From: Malachius bipustulatus
Taxonomy: Eukaryota; Arthropoda; Insecta; Coleoptera; Melyridae
Length of the DNA stretch: 64,000 bases
NCBI GenBank assembly: GCA_910589415.1
Contig: OU342632.1
Span: 19,471,507-19,535,506 of the forward strand
Direction of reading: 5' to 3'
Shown here: positions 37,201 through 48,600 of the stretch, one piece after another
Numbering within the stretch: position 1 is the first letter of the stretch
How the letters are laid out: the number at the start of each line of letters is the position of its first letter
Program-made: the position numbers and the translations under genes
Notes under the pieces: model-generated
Seen by the model: the letters and a program-made list of their open reading frames with translations, nothing else
Database searches by the model: none
What the model was told of the DNA's origin: nothing

Positions 37201-38364
37201 AACTTATGAAAACGAATTGTTGCTTACCAAGTGGAAAAACTATATAATCGATGGAGGTAATGTATGTTTTACAAATTTAATCAGAAATAATCAAATATCT
37301 TCTTTTTTTAGATCCAAATAAATTTTTCCAAAAAATTTACACAGAAAAATGCGGTGAATTTGTAAAATGCGTCCCGAAAATTGGACACGGATTCGTAAAC
37401 AAGGAAATAATTAAATTACAAAAAAATGTTTTTCAAAACATTGATATAATCGGACAGCTTGATAAAAAATTTATTCTCGCATTGGATACAAGTAACAATT
37501 TATTATTAGTGTTTGACCAACATGCTGCACATGAGCGAATTTGCTTGGAAAATCTTTACAAGGGTATGTTAAATTTTAAGCGATTCTGTAAAGAAAAATA
37601 TTTATATTATTACATTTAAGACTATGGGTATTCTAATGAACTGAGTGAGGGTGTCGTGTTATTTTTACAAGAATCGGAAATCAAGCTTTTAAGAAAATTT
37701 TACACTCAAATTAGGAAGTTTGGATTGGCATTTAGTTACATAAAAAATGGAATTATAATTACAGCGATACCAAAATGCTTGTATAACAAAGTTATGAAAG
37801 AGGTAAGTTATGATAGCAATAATTAATAATAAGATAAATATTTTCTACATTTGTTGAAAAAATTAAATTAAATAACTTCAAAAATAAAGTCTTTTTATCG
37901 GTTTTATACATTTATACACGAACAGTTAGCATGTAATATGCTCCAAATTTTATTTGTATATTTCCAGAAACAAAGATGTAGCTTATATATCAACGAACTA
38001 TTACAACTGTTGATTAATGAAATTTTAGAAACCATTAACACAACAAAAGTTGCCCCTCCTCGGATGCCAGAGCTCATAGAAAATATCCTTAAAACAGAAG
38101 CATGCAGAGGTAATTATTGCTTGATTACTGTTTGAGCAAACTTTTATAATAATTATTATTGTTTCAGGTGCAATAAAATTCGGTGATTATCTATCGCATC
38201 CAGAATGCTCTTCTTTGTTAGCTCATCTGAAGGATTGTGACTTCCCTTTTCAATGCGCTCACGGAAGACCAACTGTTACACCTCTGATTTCGTTACAATT
38301 ATTGGAAAATTATAAATGTAAAAGGAAAATCAACAGGGTCTGCTTGAAGAATTTATGGAAATAA
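31230..38364 (+). CDS. Mlh3: DNA mismatch repair / meiotic endonuclease MLH3
   Basis: A MutL homologue that pairs with MLH1 and nicks DNA in mismatch repair and meiotic crossover resolution. Exons: 31230-31322, 32048-35048, 37035-37256, 37312-37563, 37621-37802, 37968-38109, 38168-38364, giving 1,362 aa (human 1,453). The GHKL ATPase part has the E..xNSxDA box across the first junction, DNGCGI (about residue 58), GFRGD (about 93, usual GFRGE), SGTTVTV and the MLH3-like RNDVTGS. A ~670-residue low-complexity N/K/S/D-rich linker follows. The C-terminal endonuclease part has the metal-binding DQHAAHERICLE (from residue 1,174) and CAHGRPT (about 1,327). Intron 2 (35,049-37,034) starts with GC, not GT (ACAG|GCAAGT), and rejoins in frame at GGA ATG ACA. 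Reading straight through that donor gives a false stop at 35,134. Confidence 0.92.
35240..36915. repeat. ~123-bp satellite array in MLH3 intron 2
   Basis: About 12 tandem units carry TTTTTGTGCTCTTGCTAGCTTGATGTCAGGCTAGCA (reading in two parts: TTTTTGTGCTCTTGCTAGC and TTGATGTCAGGCTAGC), then CCTAAATATGCAAAAATTC and CGAAATAACGGAATTA. Starts are near 35,290, 35,412, 35,531, 35,678, 35,801, 35,927, 36,051, 36,175, 36,299, 36,424, 36,547 and 36,669. From 35,801 units alternate between an ATTCGAGAATCG form and an ATTCCAAAATCG form, so the larger period is about 248 bases. The right edge ends in an inverted repeat: 36,764-36,822 is mirrored at about 36,858-36,915 around a TGACGTCA palindrome. No ORF. 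Confidence 0.9.
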
Positions 38365-38991
38365 ATTTTGTAAAATTTACAAAAAATTGTCTTATTGAAT
38401 TTCAGTTTTTGTAAAGTTTGTAATCGAATTCAAATCACCACGGGCAGGTGTACCTGCAAGTAGGGAATGCTTTGACTTGACTATAAATGCTCAAGAATAA
38501 TAAATGAGGACACCTTTATTTTTAGAGATCTTTTTTTGAGAGGAAGGGCTAGTTAGATTTTTGTCTTCATTTATTAGGGGTTTAATTTTAATAATTTCAT
38601 TAAATGGCCTTTTACGGAAAATAAATAATGGCAGTTAAGTTTTTTCAGATCTCTAAGAAAAACCCTATAGCTTCTTGAATATTTATTTACAATTGTAAAT
38701 AATGTAAAATGTAAATATTTTACAAAAAACATTACATTTGATAAAATAGAAGAGGAATAAAGCTAATAATTATGCTTATAATCATACATAAATAATTAAA
38801 TAATTAAACATAACATGAATAGAATATCAAAAACATTGTTAATAATAATTTATTATTTTCATATCTATTATTATTTACTTACATATTCATTATTGTTACA
38901 TGAATATGTAGTTGTATTTTATAGTTTATTACATATTTATTTGTAAAGTACATAGCAAATTAATTACATAACAGATAAAAAAATGCTTCTA
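38365..38991. other. Convergent intergenic DNA, MLH3 3' side
   Basis: An AT-rich stretch with several AATAAA-like signals usable by MLH3 (for example near 38,755). No gene or clear repeat is seen. It separates MLH3 (+) from the 3' end of Sec10 (-). Confidence 0.4.
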
Positions 38992-39565
38992 GACTCAGGT
39001 GCAAAAAAACTGACCGGCTTTATATTTTTATATTTATTTTTTCAATCTTTTTTATGAATATTTTTGTTATTTACTTGCAATATTTAGGCTTTTCGTACAC
39101 ACTTTTGATTTGCATTAATGAAGGAGCAATATTGTTTGTCATTTTTTGGTTGCTAGATACCTGGTTGTTACTGTGACAGACTCTGGGTAAGTGACAATAA
39201 TTATTATGATTCTAACAGTGGATATTATAAGGCTCATTAAGTTAACGTGTAGATAGATTTCTGAAGCAGTTTCTAGACAAGGTATCGACCGTAGGTGGAA
39301 AATATAGCAATTTAGGGATTCTTGGCATGAAAAGGACTACAAAAATTTTAATAAAAGTGATTTGTCATCGATATTAGGTTTAAAAATGGTATCAGAAATT
39401 TGCCCGTTAACTTAATTGGCCTTTATAATACTGGCTGTAAGGGATGTTATTTGTTTATTAAAACGATAAAAAGTATCATATTTCTTGAATCTTTCAGGAG
39501 GAAAAAGATCTTTACCTTAATCAATGAAAAATCAAAAGAGTAACCGTTTTTTTTGCACCTGAGTG
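38992..39565. mobile_element. TA-flanked TIR element beside the Sec10 3' end
   Basis: The left end GACTCAGGTGCAAAAAAAC and the right end GTTTTTTTTGCACCTGAGTG form inverted repeats of about 20 bases. TA borders both sides (38,990-38,991 and 39,566-39,567). The 574-bp interior codes for nothing. Size, TA flanks and tip fit a Tc1/mariner-type MITE. It sits 38 bases past the Sec10 stop on that gene's sense strand. It contains TTTATT at 39,454-39,459, which is AATAAA on the minus strand. Confidence 0.7.
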
Positions 39566-39603
39566 TACATTTAATATTATTTTTCTCCAGTACCTACTGA
39601 ATT

Positions 39604-42600
39604 TTATACTCTGAGAATTGATTGCTTCTGAATTTTAAAATCACTTCTTAATTGGATAAAATTTTGTAAAACCGAGCGATCCAAATTGACCTAGAAGAAA
39701 AATTATTCTAAATCATATAACTCAAAATAATGATAACTAAATTAAGAGCGATGAAATAAATATAACTCGCTTAAAACAAAATTATTTATAAGTATTCATT
39801 TTTGGTACGCTCACACATTTTTGAGAAAAACTTCTTATACCTGGATGAACACATTTTTGAGAAAACTTTTTCTGTCTGGATGCAGCAAGAATGAAATTTG
39901 CAAGGTCATATGAATTATGTCCTCATCCATATATAAAGTAGAAATGTCTTCTTTTCTATGTAGCCATCTTCTATATATTTTTTAATGATCAATTATCATC
40001 AATCATAGAATTTTTTTAATGACAGCGCCGTTTACCTTCCTATCAACTTGTTACCAAAAGAACAAAAAAATATAACATTTAAACATGTTTCAAAACTACT
40101 TGTCCGAGAATATGCACGAGCCGGCAACGTCCGGTGGCGCTCACCTAACGGGACTGAAGGGCGAGTCCGGGTGAAGCGAAGAAGAGAAGAGAGATTCGAT
40201 ATTCAACTTTCGTCCGGTAGAGCAGGGTACCCAATTCGTGGGTTATTCTGCCTACATAATATAATACATAATTACGTTATTTTCATTGTTCGTTTGTCTT
40301 CGTTCTGTTTTACATTTGTATTTACAAATTACTTTCATTTACGTGAAGTTTGTTAATCCTTTTATCTAATAAAACTACTGCTGGTTGAACTTTATGAACA
40401 ACGTGGTCCTTCATTACGCATCCCCAACATGGTCATTTCGAGCCGGATATAAGAAGTTTTATCAGCAGTGCGGCGATAAACAAAGGATCATCATTCAATC
40501 CATCTACGAAGGCGAAGGCATCTACGCAACGGTGAGTCTCCACATACCTACCCTTTGTTTATTTTCCATCTTTTCGTATACTTTTCCCTTTTTTTTTCGT
40601 TGAGTCTAGAATTTAAAGTGCAATTTCATTATTATTATTTTTCGCGTTTGTGATAATACGTAATTCACAAACAAAATATGCCACCTAGACCTAATTCTCC
40701 CGATAATGCGGGTCAAACACAGCAGCCCCCACAGGTGCCAAGTGGTGCAGGTACACCCCCCAAATCTTCAGCAGATGATTTGAATTTCCAAATTAGCGCT
40801 CTGATACTAAAAAGAGGTCATATTCAAAGTCAAATTACGCGATTTGCGACCTTTTTAGCTGACGTGATAAATGGAACAAAAAGCGCAATCGAGTTAAAGT
40901 CGCGATTAGACAGAGTAATTCAAATTTACGAAAAATTTGAAGAATGCCAGAACGACTTGGAGGTTCTTTATTTGGCCAGTGGCGCCAGTGAAGTCGCTAC
41001 TGATAACGAGCGTCAAGAGTTTGAAGACTCATATTTTGGAGTAGTAGGAAAAGCGCGTCAAAATGCCTCAAATTTAACTCCTCCGTCAATTAGTAGTATT
41101 GCGCCCTCCAATAAATGGCCTGAAGTAAAATTACCGCCGATTAACTTACCTGAGTTCAACGGTTCTTATAATGAGTGGACTCAGTTCGATGAAACCTTCA
41201 AGGGCCTCGTTGACGCTAACGAATCTCTTACAAAAATTCAAAAATTATTGTATTTAAAGACATGCCTTAAGGGCGACGCGGCGCAAACAATACAAGCCTT
41301 GCAAATTTCCGAAGCTAATTACGACGTTGCGTATCAATTATTACGGTCTAGGTATGAAAACAAGCGCGTTATAATTAATTCTCATATCAGATCAATGTTA
41401 GAATTCGTACCCCTAAACAAGGAAAATTATTACAATTTGAGGAAATTGCTTGATTGCATTGAGAAAAACGTACGCTCGCTCGAAACAATGGGACAGCCGG
41501 TAGGTCAATGGGACACTCTTCTTTTATTTTCCATTTCTTCAAAATTGGATCCGATAACTAAGAAAGAATGGGAAATGTCAATAAAGGAAAATGAGCTACC
41601 CACATACGAGCAATTTATTAAATTTCTTTCGAATAAGTGCCATGTCCTTGAAACATTAAATTACGGAGAAAACTCTAACAATAACAGCCAACAACGTCCA
41701 AGGTTTCTAAAACCATTTTCAGGTAATAAAAGCTTAGCGTGTTTATCCATAAATTCAGGTAAGGGTTGTCCCATTTGTAAGAATGGAAATCACTTAGTTT
41801 ACCAATGTCCTGCCTTTAATGAATTCTCAGTAGAGTTCCGCATCAAAGAGGTAAAACGGCTCGGTCTCTGTTTAAATTGCTTACGCCCCCATAAAATTGA
41901 ACATTGTCGTTTCACTTCTTGCAAGATGTGCTCTCAGCGCCACCATACAATGCTTCACAGGCCCGACTCAAGGTCAACAGCTACATCAACAATAACCGTG
42001 ACAAATTCTGGAAATTCCACAGACGCTACCCCTGTCCATCACCCTTCGCCAACCGGTGAAGGTACGTCATCGGCTGTTTGTTTACATAGTGGCAACAATA
42101 AGGCCGAACCTCCGTCGGCCCGTCACATTTTGCTTTCAACCGCTGTTGTCAAATTGGTCGATTCTGAAGGGAATTCGATTCACGCTCGCGCGCTTTTAGA
42201 TTCAGGAAGTCAATCAAATTTCATTGTTCGTGATCTTTGTCAACGATTAGGATTGCGAAGCAGTTTTACGCGATCTCCGGTCACCGGTATAAATGGAGCA
42301 CCAATTAATCTTTCGGAAAGAGTTAATACGTCCGTCTACTCTCATGATAATTCTTTCGAGACTCAGCTGTCATTCTTAGTTCTTGACAAAATCACTGAGA
42401 ACATACCTACTATGAGCATAGATCCCCGTAGCATTAAAATACCTGACAACATTCAATTAGCCGATCGCGAGTTCTTCAAATCGCGAAAAATTGATTTACT
42501 TCTAGGCGCAGAAATCTTTCTTGATCTCATGAGCACCGGTCAAATTAGACTAGGTCGCGAACAACCAGTATTCCAAAAATCTCAATTAGGTTGGATAGTG

Positions 42601-45600
42601 TCAGGACCGTTGAATCGCACGGTTTTCGATAGCACCTTGTGTCATTTATCGGTTGACAATTCGCATACTGATCTGCATCATCAGTTAGAGAAATTTTGGT
42701 TACTCGAAGAAAACAAAGCTAAATTACCGTTAACTAACGAGGAACGCGAATGTGAAAATTATTACGTGGATACAACCAAACGCGACGCGCAGGGTAGATT
42801 GATCGTAAAATTGCCTCTTAAGCTTGATCCAAATTCTTTAGGAGATTCTAAGACACGTGCGATCAAACGATTTTATAACTTAGAGCGTAAATTTAGCAAG
42901 GACGCTTCTCTAAAGACACAATACGATAACTTTATGACTGAGTACGAAAATTTAGGTCATATGACTCGAATTCCAAGCGGTAGTCTTAGCAAGGGTCCAA
43001 GTTACTACCTGCCACATCATCCGGTAATAAAAGAATCTAGTCTTACTACGAAGATTAGAGTTGTTTTCGATGCGAGCGCTAAAACTTCGAACGGCACATC
43101 TCTAAATAATATATTGAAGGTCGGCCCGGTTATACAGGACGATCTATTTTCGATTTTAATTCGTTTTCGTAAATATAAATTCGTTATCACTTCCGATATA
43201 GAGAAGATGTATCGTCAAGTATTAATTGATCCATCCCAGCGCGATTTACAGCGAATCGTTTATAAGTGGCATCCGGACAGCGAGTTAATTCATTTTCGTC
43301 TTAATACTGTTACCTACGGGACCGCACCAGCTTCCTTCTTGGCTATCAGAAGCCTGCAACAGGCGGCGATTGAAAACTGCGATCGATATCCGAACGCGTC
43401 TAAGGTCATTTTAAACGATTTTTACGTGGACGATCTTTTAACTGGCGTAGACAATACGGAGGACGGTGTCACTTTAGTACGACAATTAAATGATATTTTG
43501 AAAAATTACGGTTTCATACTAAGAAAATGGTTTTCGAATAACACCGATATTTTGACAGGACAAGAGTCCTCAGATATACCATTTTTTCATATACGCGATG
43601 ACAATAGCATAAAAACTTTAGGGTTATTATGGAATGCGGATCTCGACGTTCTTTCATACGCCTCCTGTGAATCCGTTCCTGAGAAGTTAGTCACAAAGCG
43701 CCTAATATTATCAAAAATTTCCCAGATTTTCGATCCGTTGGGTTTGCTCGGTCCAGTCATTTGCGTCGCTAAATTATTCATGCAAAGGCTTTGGAAATTA
43801 CAATCTGGCTGGGACGAACGGGTTCCAGAAGATTTACGTCGCGAATGGCTGGATTTCATCACCCAGATATCTGATATTCAGAAAATACAAATTCCGAGGC
43901 GCGTCATTCCTGATAATCACTTCAAAATTGAATTACACGGATTTTCCGACGCATCCGAGCTGGCATATGGAGCCTGCATCTACATCAGATCTACCGATCT
44001 AAATGGAAACGTTCATGTTCAATTGCTATGCGCTAAGTCCAGGGTGGCTCCTTTGAAATCGGTTAGCGTCCCTCGTCTTGAATTATGCGCAGCTCTGCTT
44101 CTAGCTCAGCTGATGTCAAAGGTCAAGGCCAGTCTGAAAACCGACGTTTCGCAAATATTTTGTTGGTGTGATTCTACCATAGTATTAGCATGGTTGTCAG
44201 CTGAACCTAAAGTTTGGAAGACATTCGTGTCTAATCGCGTATCCGAAATTAATCAGCTAACTGAAGGTTGCCAATGGGCTCACGTACGATCGCCTGACAA
44301 TCCTGCTGATATCATTTCAAGGGGTAAAAGTTTGAACGAGTTATCAAATTGCAAACTCTGGTGGTCGGGGCCCGAATGGTTGTCGAAACACATGCATACT
44401 TGGCCTAATTCGCACACCTACCCTAATATAAATAATGAAGAAATTGATATCGAACGTAAAGTCGTACTTACTTGCTTGAATACCCAACATAATAGTTTCT
44501 TATTCAGTCGTTATTCTACGTTATTTCGTTTGCAGAGAATAAGCGCATTATGTTTGAGATTTATTCATAACTTACGAAATTCGAACAATAGGCTAGTCGG
44601 GCCACTGACCGTTTCCGAGATCGAAAATGCGACGTTGACACTTTGTAAGATGTCTCAAAGCAGTGAATACCAAAGCGAGATCAAATGTTTGAAATCTTCG
44701 AAGAACTTGCCATCAAATAGCAAGATTCTATCTTTAAATCCCTTTTTAGATCAACAGGGAATTTTACGTGTTGGTGGTCGCATACAAGCTTCCAAACTTA
44801 GTTACGATGCGAAGCACCCAATCTTATTACCTCGATCGCACGAGCTGACCCTTCTAATAATAACTAGCGCCCATCGCAAGTTGATGCATGCTGGAAATCA
44901 GGCAACACTGTTGTCAATTCGTCATAAATATTGGCCAGTCGGAGGTAGGCAATCCGTAAAAAAAATCATTCGTAATTGCGTAACCTGCTTCCGAGCCAAG
45001 CCACGCTCATCCGCGCCTATTATGGGAAATCTACCTGAATCGCGCGTAAATTTCGTACGGCCCTTTTACAATTCCGGCGTAGATTTCGCTGGACCGTTCC
45101 TCATTAAGGACGGTAAGTTGCGAAATCGTCGTTTAATTAAGGCTTATATAGCTGTTTTTATTTGCATGGCTACTCGCGCGGTTCATCTAGAGGTCGTTGG
45201 TGACCTTTCCTCTGAATCCTTTTTGAACGCACTCAAGAGATTCGTGTCGCGGCGAGGGCTTCCCAGAAATTTGCACAGCGATAATGCGACTAATTTTCAG
45301 GGCGCGAATAATGAACTTAAGCGCTTCTACGAATATGTTAGCAAAAATGTCGCAAATTGCAGTATTAAAAATTATATGTTAGAAAATCAGATAGTTTTGG
45401 CATTTCATTCCTGCTAGATCGCCCCATTTTGGTGGTCTCTGGGAGGCTGCTGTCAAGTCAATGAAACATCACATTCGTAGAGTCGCATCAAATGTTCATT
45501 TTACTTTTGAAGAGTTTGCGACTCTTATTGCTCAGATCGAAGCTATTTTAAATTCTAGACCATTGCTTCCCCTATCCGACGATCCTAGTGATTTATCCAT

Positions 45601-48600
45601 TCTCACTCCTGGACACTTCCTCATCGGAGATTCATTGGTTGCCCTGCCAGAAGAGGACGTTACGAAAATCAAGTCTAACCGATTAGTGAATTACCAGAAA
45701 CTGCAGCAGATCGCTCAACATTTTTGGAAAAGGTGGCATGCAGAAGTATTATCATCCTTGCAACAAAGAAACAAGTGGCAACAACAACGTTTCAACAATT
45801 CCCAGTATCAAGTGGGATCTTTGGTAATCCTGAAGGAAGCCAATCTACCTCCGATGCAGTGGCCACTCGCCCGAATACTTTCTACAATTCCCGGCAACGA
45901 TGGGATAGTCCGAGTGTTAAATGTTCGCTCCAAGAATGGAACTCTCCGACGTGCCGTGCATCAAGTCTGCTTGCTGCCAACTTCAAATGCTTTGGAAGAC
46001 GGTGCTTCCAAGGGGGGCGGCATGTCCGAGAATATGCACGAGCCGGCAACGTCCGGTGGCGCTCACCTAACGGGACTGAAGGGCGAGTCCGGGTGAAGCG
46101 AAGAAGAGAAGAGAGATTCGATATTCAACTTTCGTCCGGTAGAGCAGGGTACCCAATTCGTGGGTTATTCTGCCTACATAATATAATACATAATTACGTT
46201 ATTTTCATTGTTCGTTTGTCTTCGTTCTGTTTTACATTTGTATTTACAAATTACTTTCATTTACGTGAAGTTTGTTAATCCTTTTATCTAATAAAACTAC
46301 TGCTGGTTGAACTTTATGAACAACGTGGTCCTTCATTACGCATCCCCAACACTACTCACCAAAGTATCTTCAGAGCACACTTGCTGTATATTTTCCGACT
46401 TAACAAGAAGGAGGTTGCATAGCGCATGGAGTGTTTCAAAGAGTTCTGCCACAAATAATCCCATCGGCTTAGTACATAATCTGTATTCATTGAGATCGCA
46501 AATCACCACCATAGCACCTTAAAAGTTTAGACACATGTCTTTAAATAAATGCAAATAAATGCAAATAAAAATATAAAATACCTGCAGTGTTGTACTGAAA
46601 CTGCAATAAGTGTTCATAGACTACTCGATGTAGACGAACCCCCAATTCTTGTAGAACTGATGCAACATTCTTTCCATCTAGATTTTGCTTGATTTCTTTA
46701 ATCGTGTTTGAAATGTACTGGGACACGGTTTTACAAGCCTGAAATAACAACTTTATTTTGCTTTCCGTTTTACAAATTCAATCTTAGACATGAATTTTGC
46801 CCAAATTACATTTTTTCATGACCGCGATTGGTTAAAAAAATACAAATTACAGTTTTTTGCTTAAACAAGAAAAGAGAGGGAGGACGCGTAATTGTTTGGG
46901 CAAAAGTGTTACCAGAATATTTGTACATTAATTTAATGTTTCCTCCTGGTTACAATAACTGCATTAACCCTTTCGGTACGGGAACCGTCCCGGGTCGATC
47001 AGATGAAACACTGAATTCTGTTCAAATTTTAAATATTAGACACGCCCATGCTTATTTGCATTGGTTTCTTTTGTCCTTTCTCTAATAATTTAAACGGACA
47101 CAGCTGCAGGTTACTATTATTTGATGTGTTATGAGTCAGTCAGAAACTGGGAAAGTGGGAACGCCTGAAATTTGGTATAAAATATGTGCGTATTTCAAGC
47201 GTCCTTGAGCTCGAGATTTATTACCCTTTATTATCCAGATTTCGGGTGTATCGAAGAATAACCAGCCCAACCAGTCTAATAAACATCACATCAAATGTTT
47301 TTGCTGCAAAAACTTCATAACAAAGTACTTCAAAGCAGAAATAGGTAATAGAAATAGCGCACTTACGCTTATAACGGCCGCCGTCCTGAAAGGGTTAATA
47401 TTATCAAAAAAATCAAACAGTCTCTATTAACTTTTTTAACAGAATACAAATTGTATAAAAAATATTTTTAAGTGAAGTTAATATCAAAAATTTTGGACCA
47501 AAAAATTATTTTGGCTCATACTTTGTGCTACAGTTCATAAATGAACATTACACGACCTTTCTCTTTCCTTGTCTAAGGTTTTTTGCAATATTTTGAGAAC
47601 TAATAATTTTTCCCCACATTTAACCGGCACCGGCTCTCTATCTTTTACAGTTTCCAAGATCCCCATGCTGTTCCTTCCTCTCTTGGACATGGTGTATACA
47701 TTTTGGCAAGGATGAAGGTTTCTATTTTTCTAAAGCAGTATGTCAAAGAGAGTTAAAAGGTATAGACACCTACTTTTTTATAAACCTACACTTACCATAG
47801 ATGCCACGGTATCAAAAGCGTCAGTTTCTGGCTTGAAATCAGTTTTCTTTTGTTCACTTTGAAGGTAAAATTTTACCCATGTTATTATTCCACTCAGCGA
47901 TCTAAAATAATAAAAAAAATGAACAATCTGTGAGGATAAAAATAATTATTAACACAGTGATACCTATCAAGTCCTGTATTAATTTTCCTTTCGATATCTT
48001 CTAAAATAAATTTCTTTTTCTGTAAAGAATCGTTATATTTTGGTGTATTTCTGAAACAAAAATGATCATAAAAAAATTAACCCTACGGGCCTTGGGCACT
48101 TACATGATCATAGGCATCGCCAAGTCGAGGCATTGTTTTTCCAACAGGTGAATGATGTTATTGCATTGATAAACGATGTTAAAAAAGTAGATCACTGGAG
48201 GATTCTTCGTCCCTTCAACCACCGGAACTGCTTGTAAACCCAAATCTAAAGCGTAATCGACGTGTTCGATCAATAACGAATTCAGTAATCTATCTAATAT
48301 CTGAACAGCATTGCTTGCTTTTTCTTCAGATTTGGACAACTGAAATTAACAAGCAGATACATTTCGAAATTGAGAAAATCACCCTTATAAAAGTATGGCA
48401 ACATTGAAAATTACTTACCAGCTGACAGCGTTGAAAGGCATGCTTTGTATCTTGCAGGATCGTTATTGCTAATTCTTCTGAAAGAAATGTTTCCCCACCA
48501 TAATTTTCAATTTGGGCTATATTAATATTAGCTCTTGTACCAATCACAGCTTGCAGGTCTCTGCGCAAATCTTGGAAACTATAATCAAAAATTTTTTATT

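Larger units (their letters stand above)
40101..46351 (+). mobile_element. BEL/Pao LTR retrotransposon in the last Sec10 intron
   Basis: A 6,251-bp element with two 329-bp LTRs (40,101-40,429 and 46,023-46,351). Both run from TGTCCGAG to CCCCAACA and I see no difference between them. It is flanked by a 5-bp target duplication CTACT (40,096-40,100 and 46,352-46,356). It has a primer site, a polypurine tract and a gag-pol frame with one break, and it lies antisense to Sec10. Matching LTRs imply a young insertion. Confidence 0.97.

Noticed and set aside
45724..46278. 184-aa frame overlapping the BEL 3' part
   Set aside because: It is an alternate frame of the integrase C-terminus running into the LTR; its last ~75 residues are the LTR-encoded peptide also readable at 40,048-40,356.
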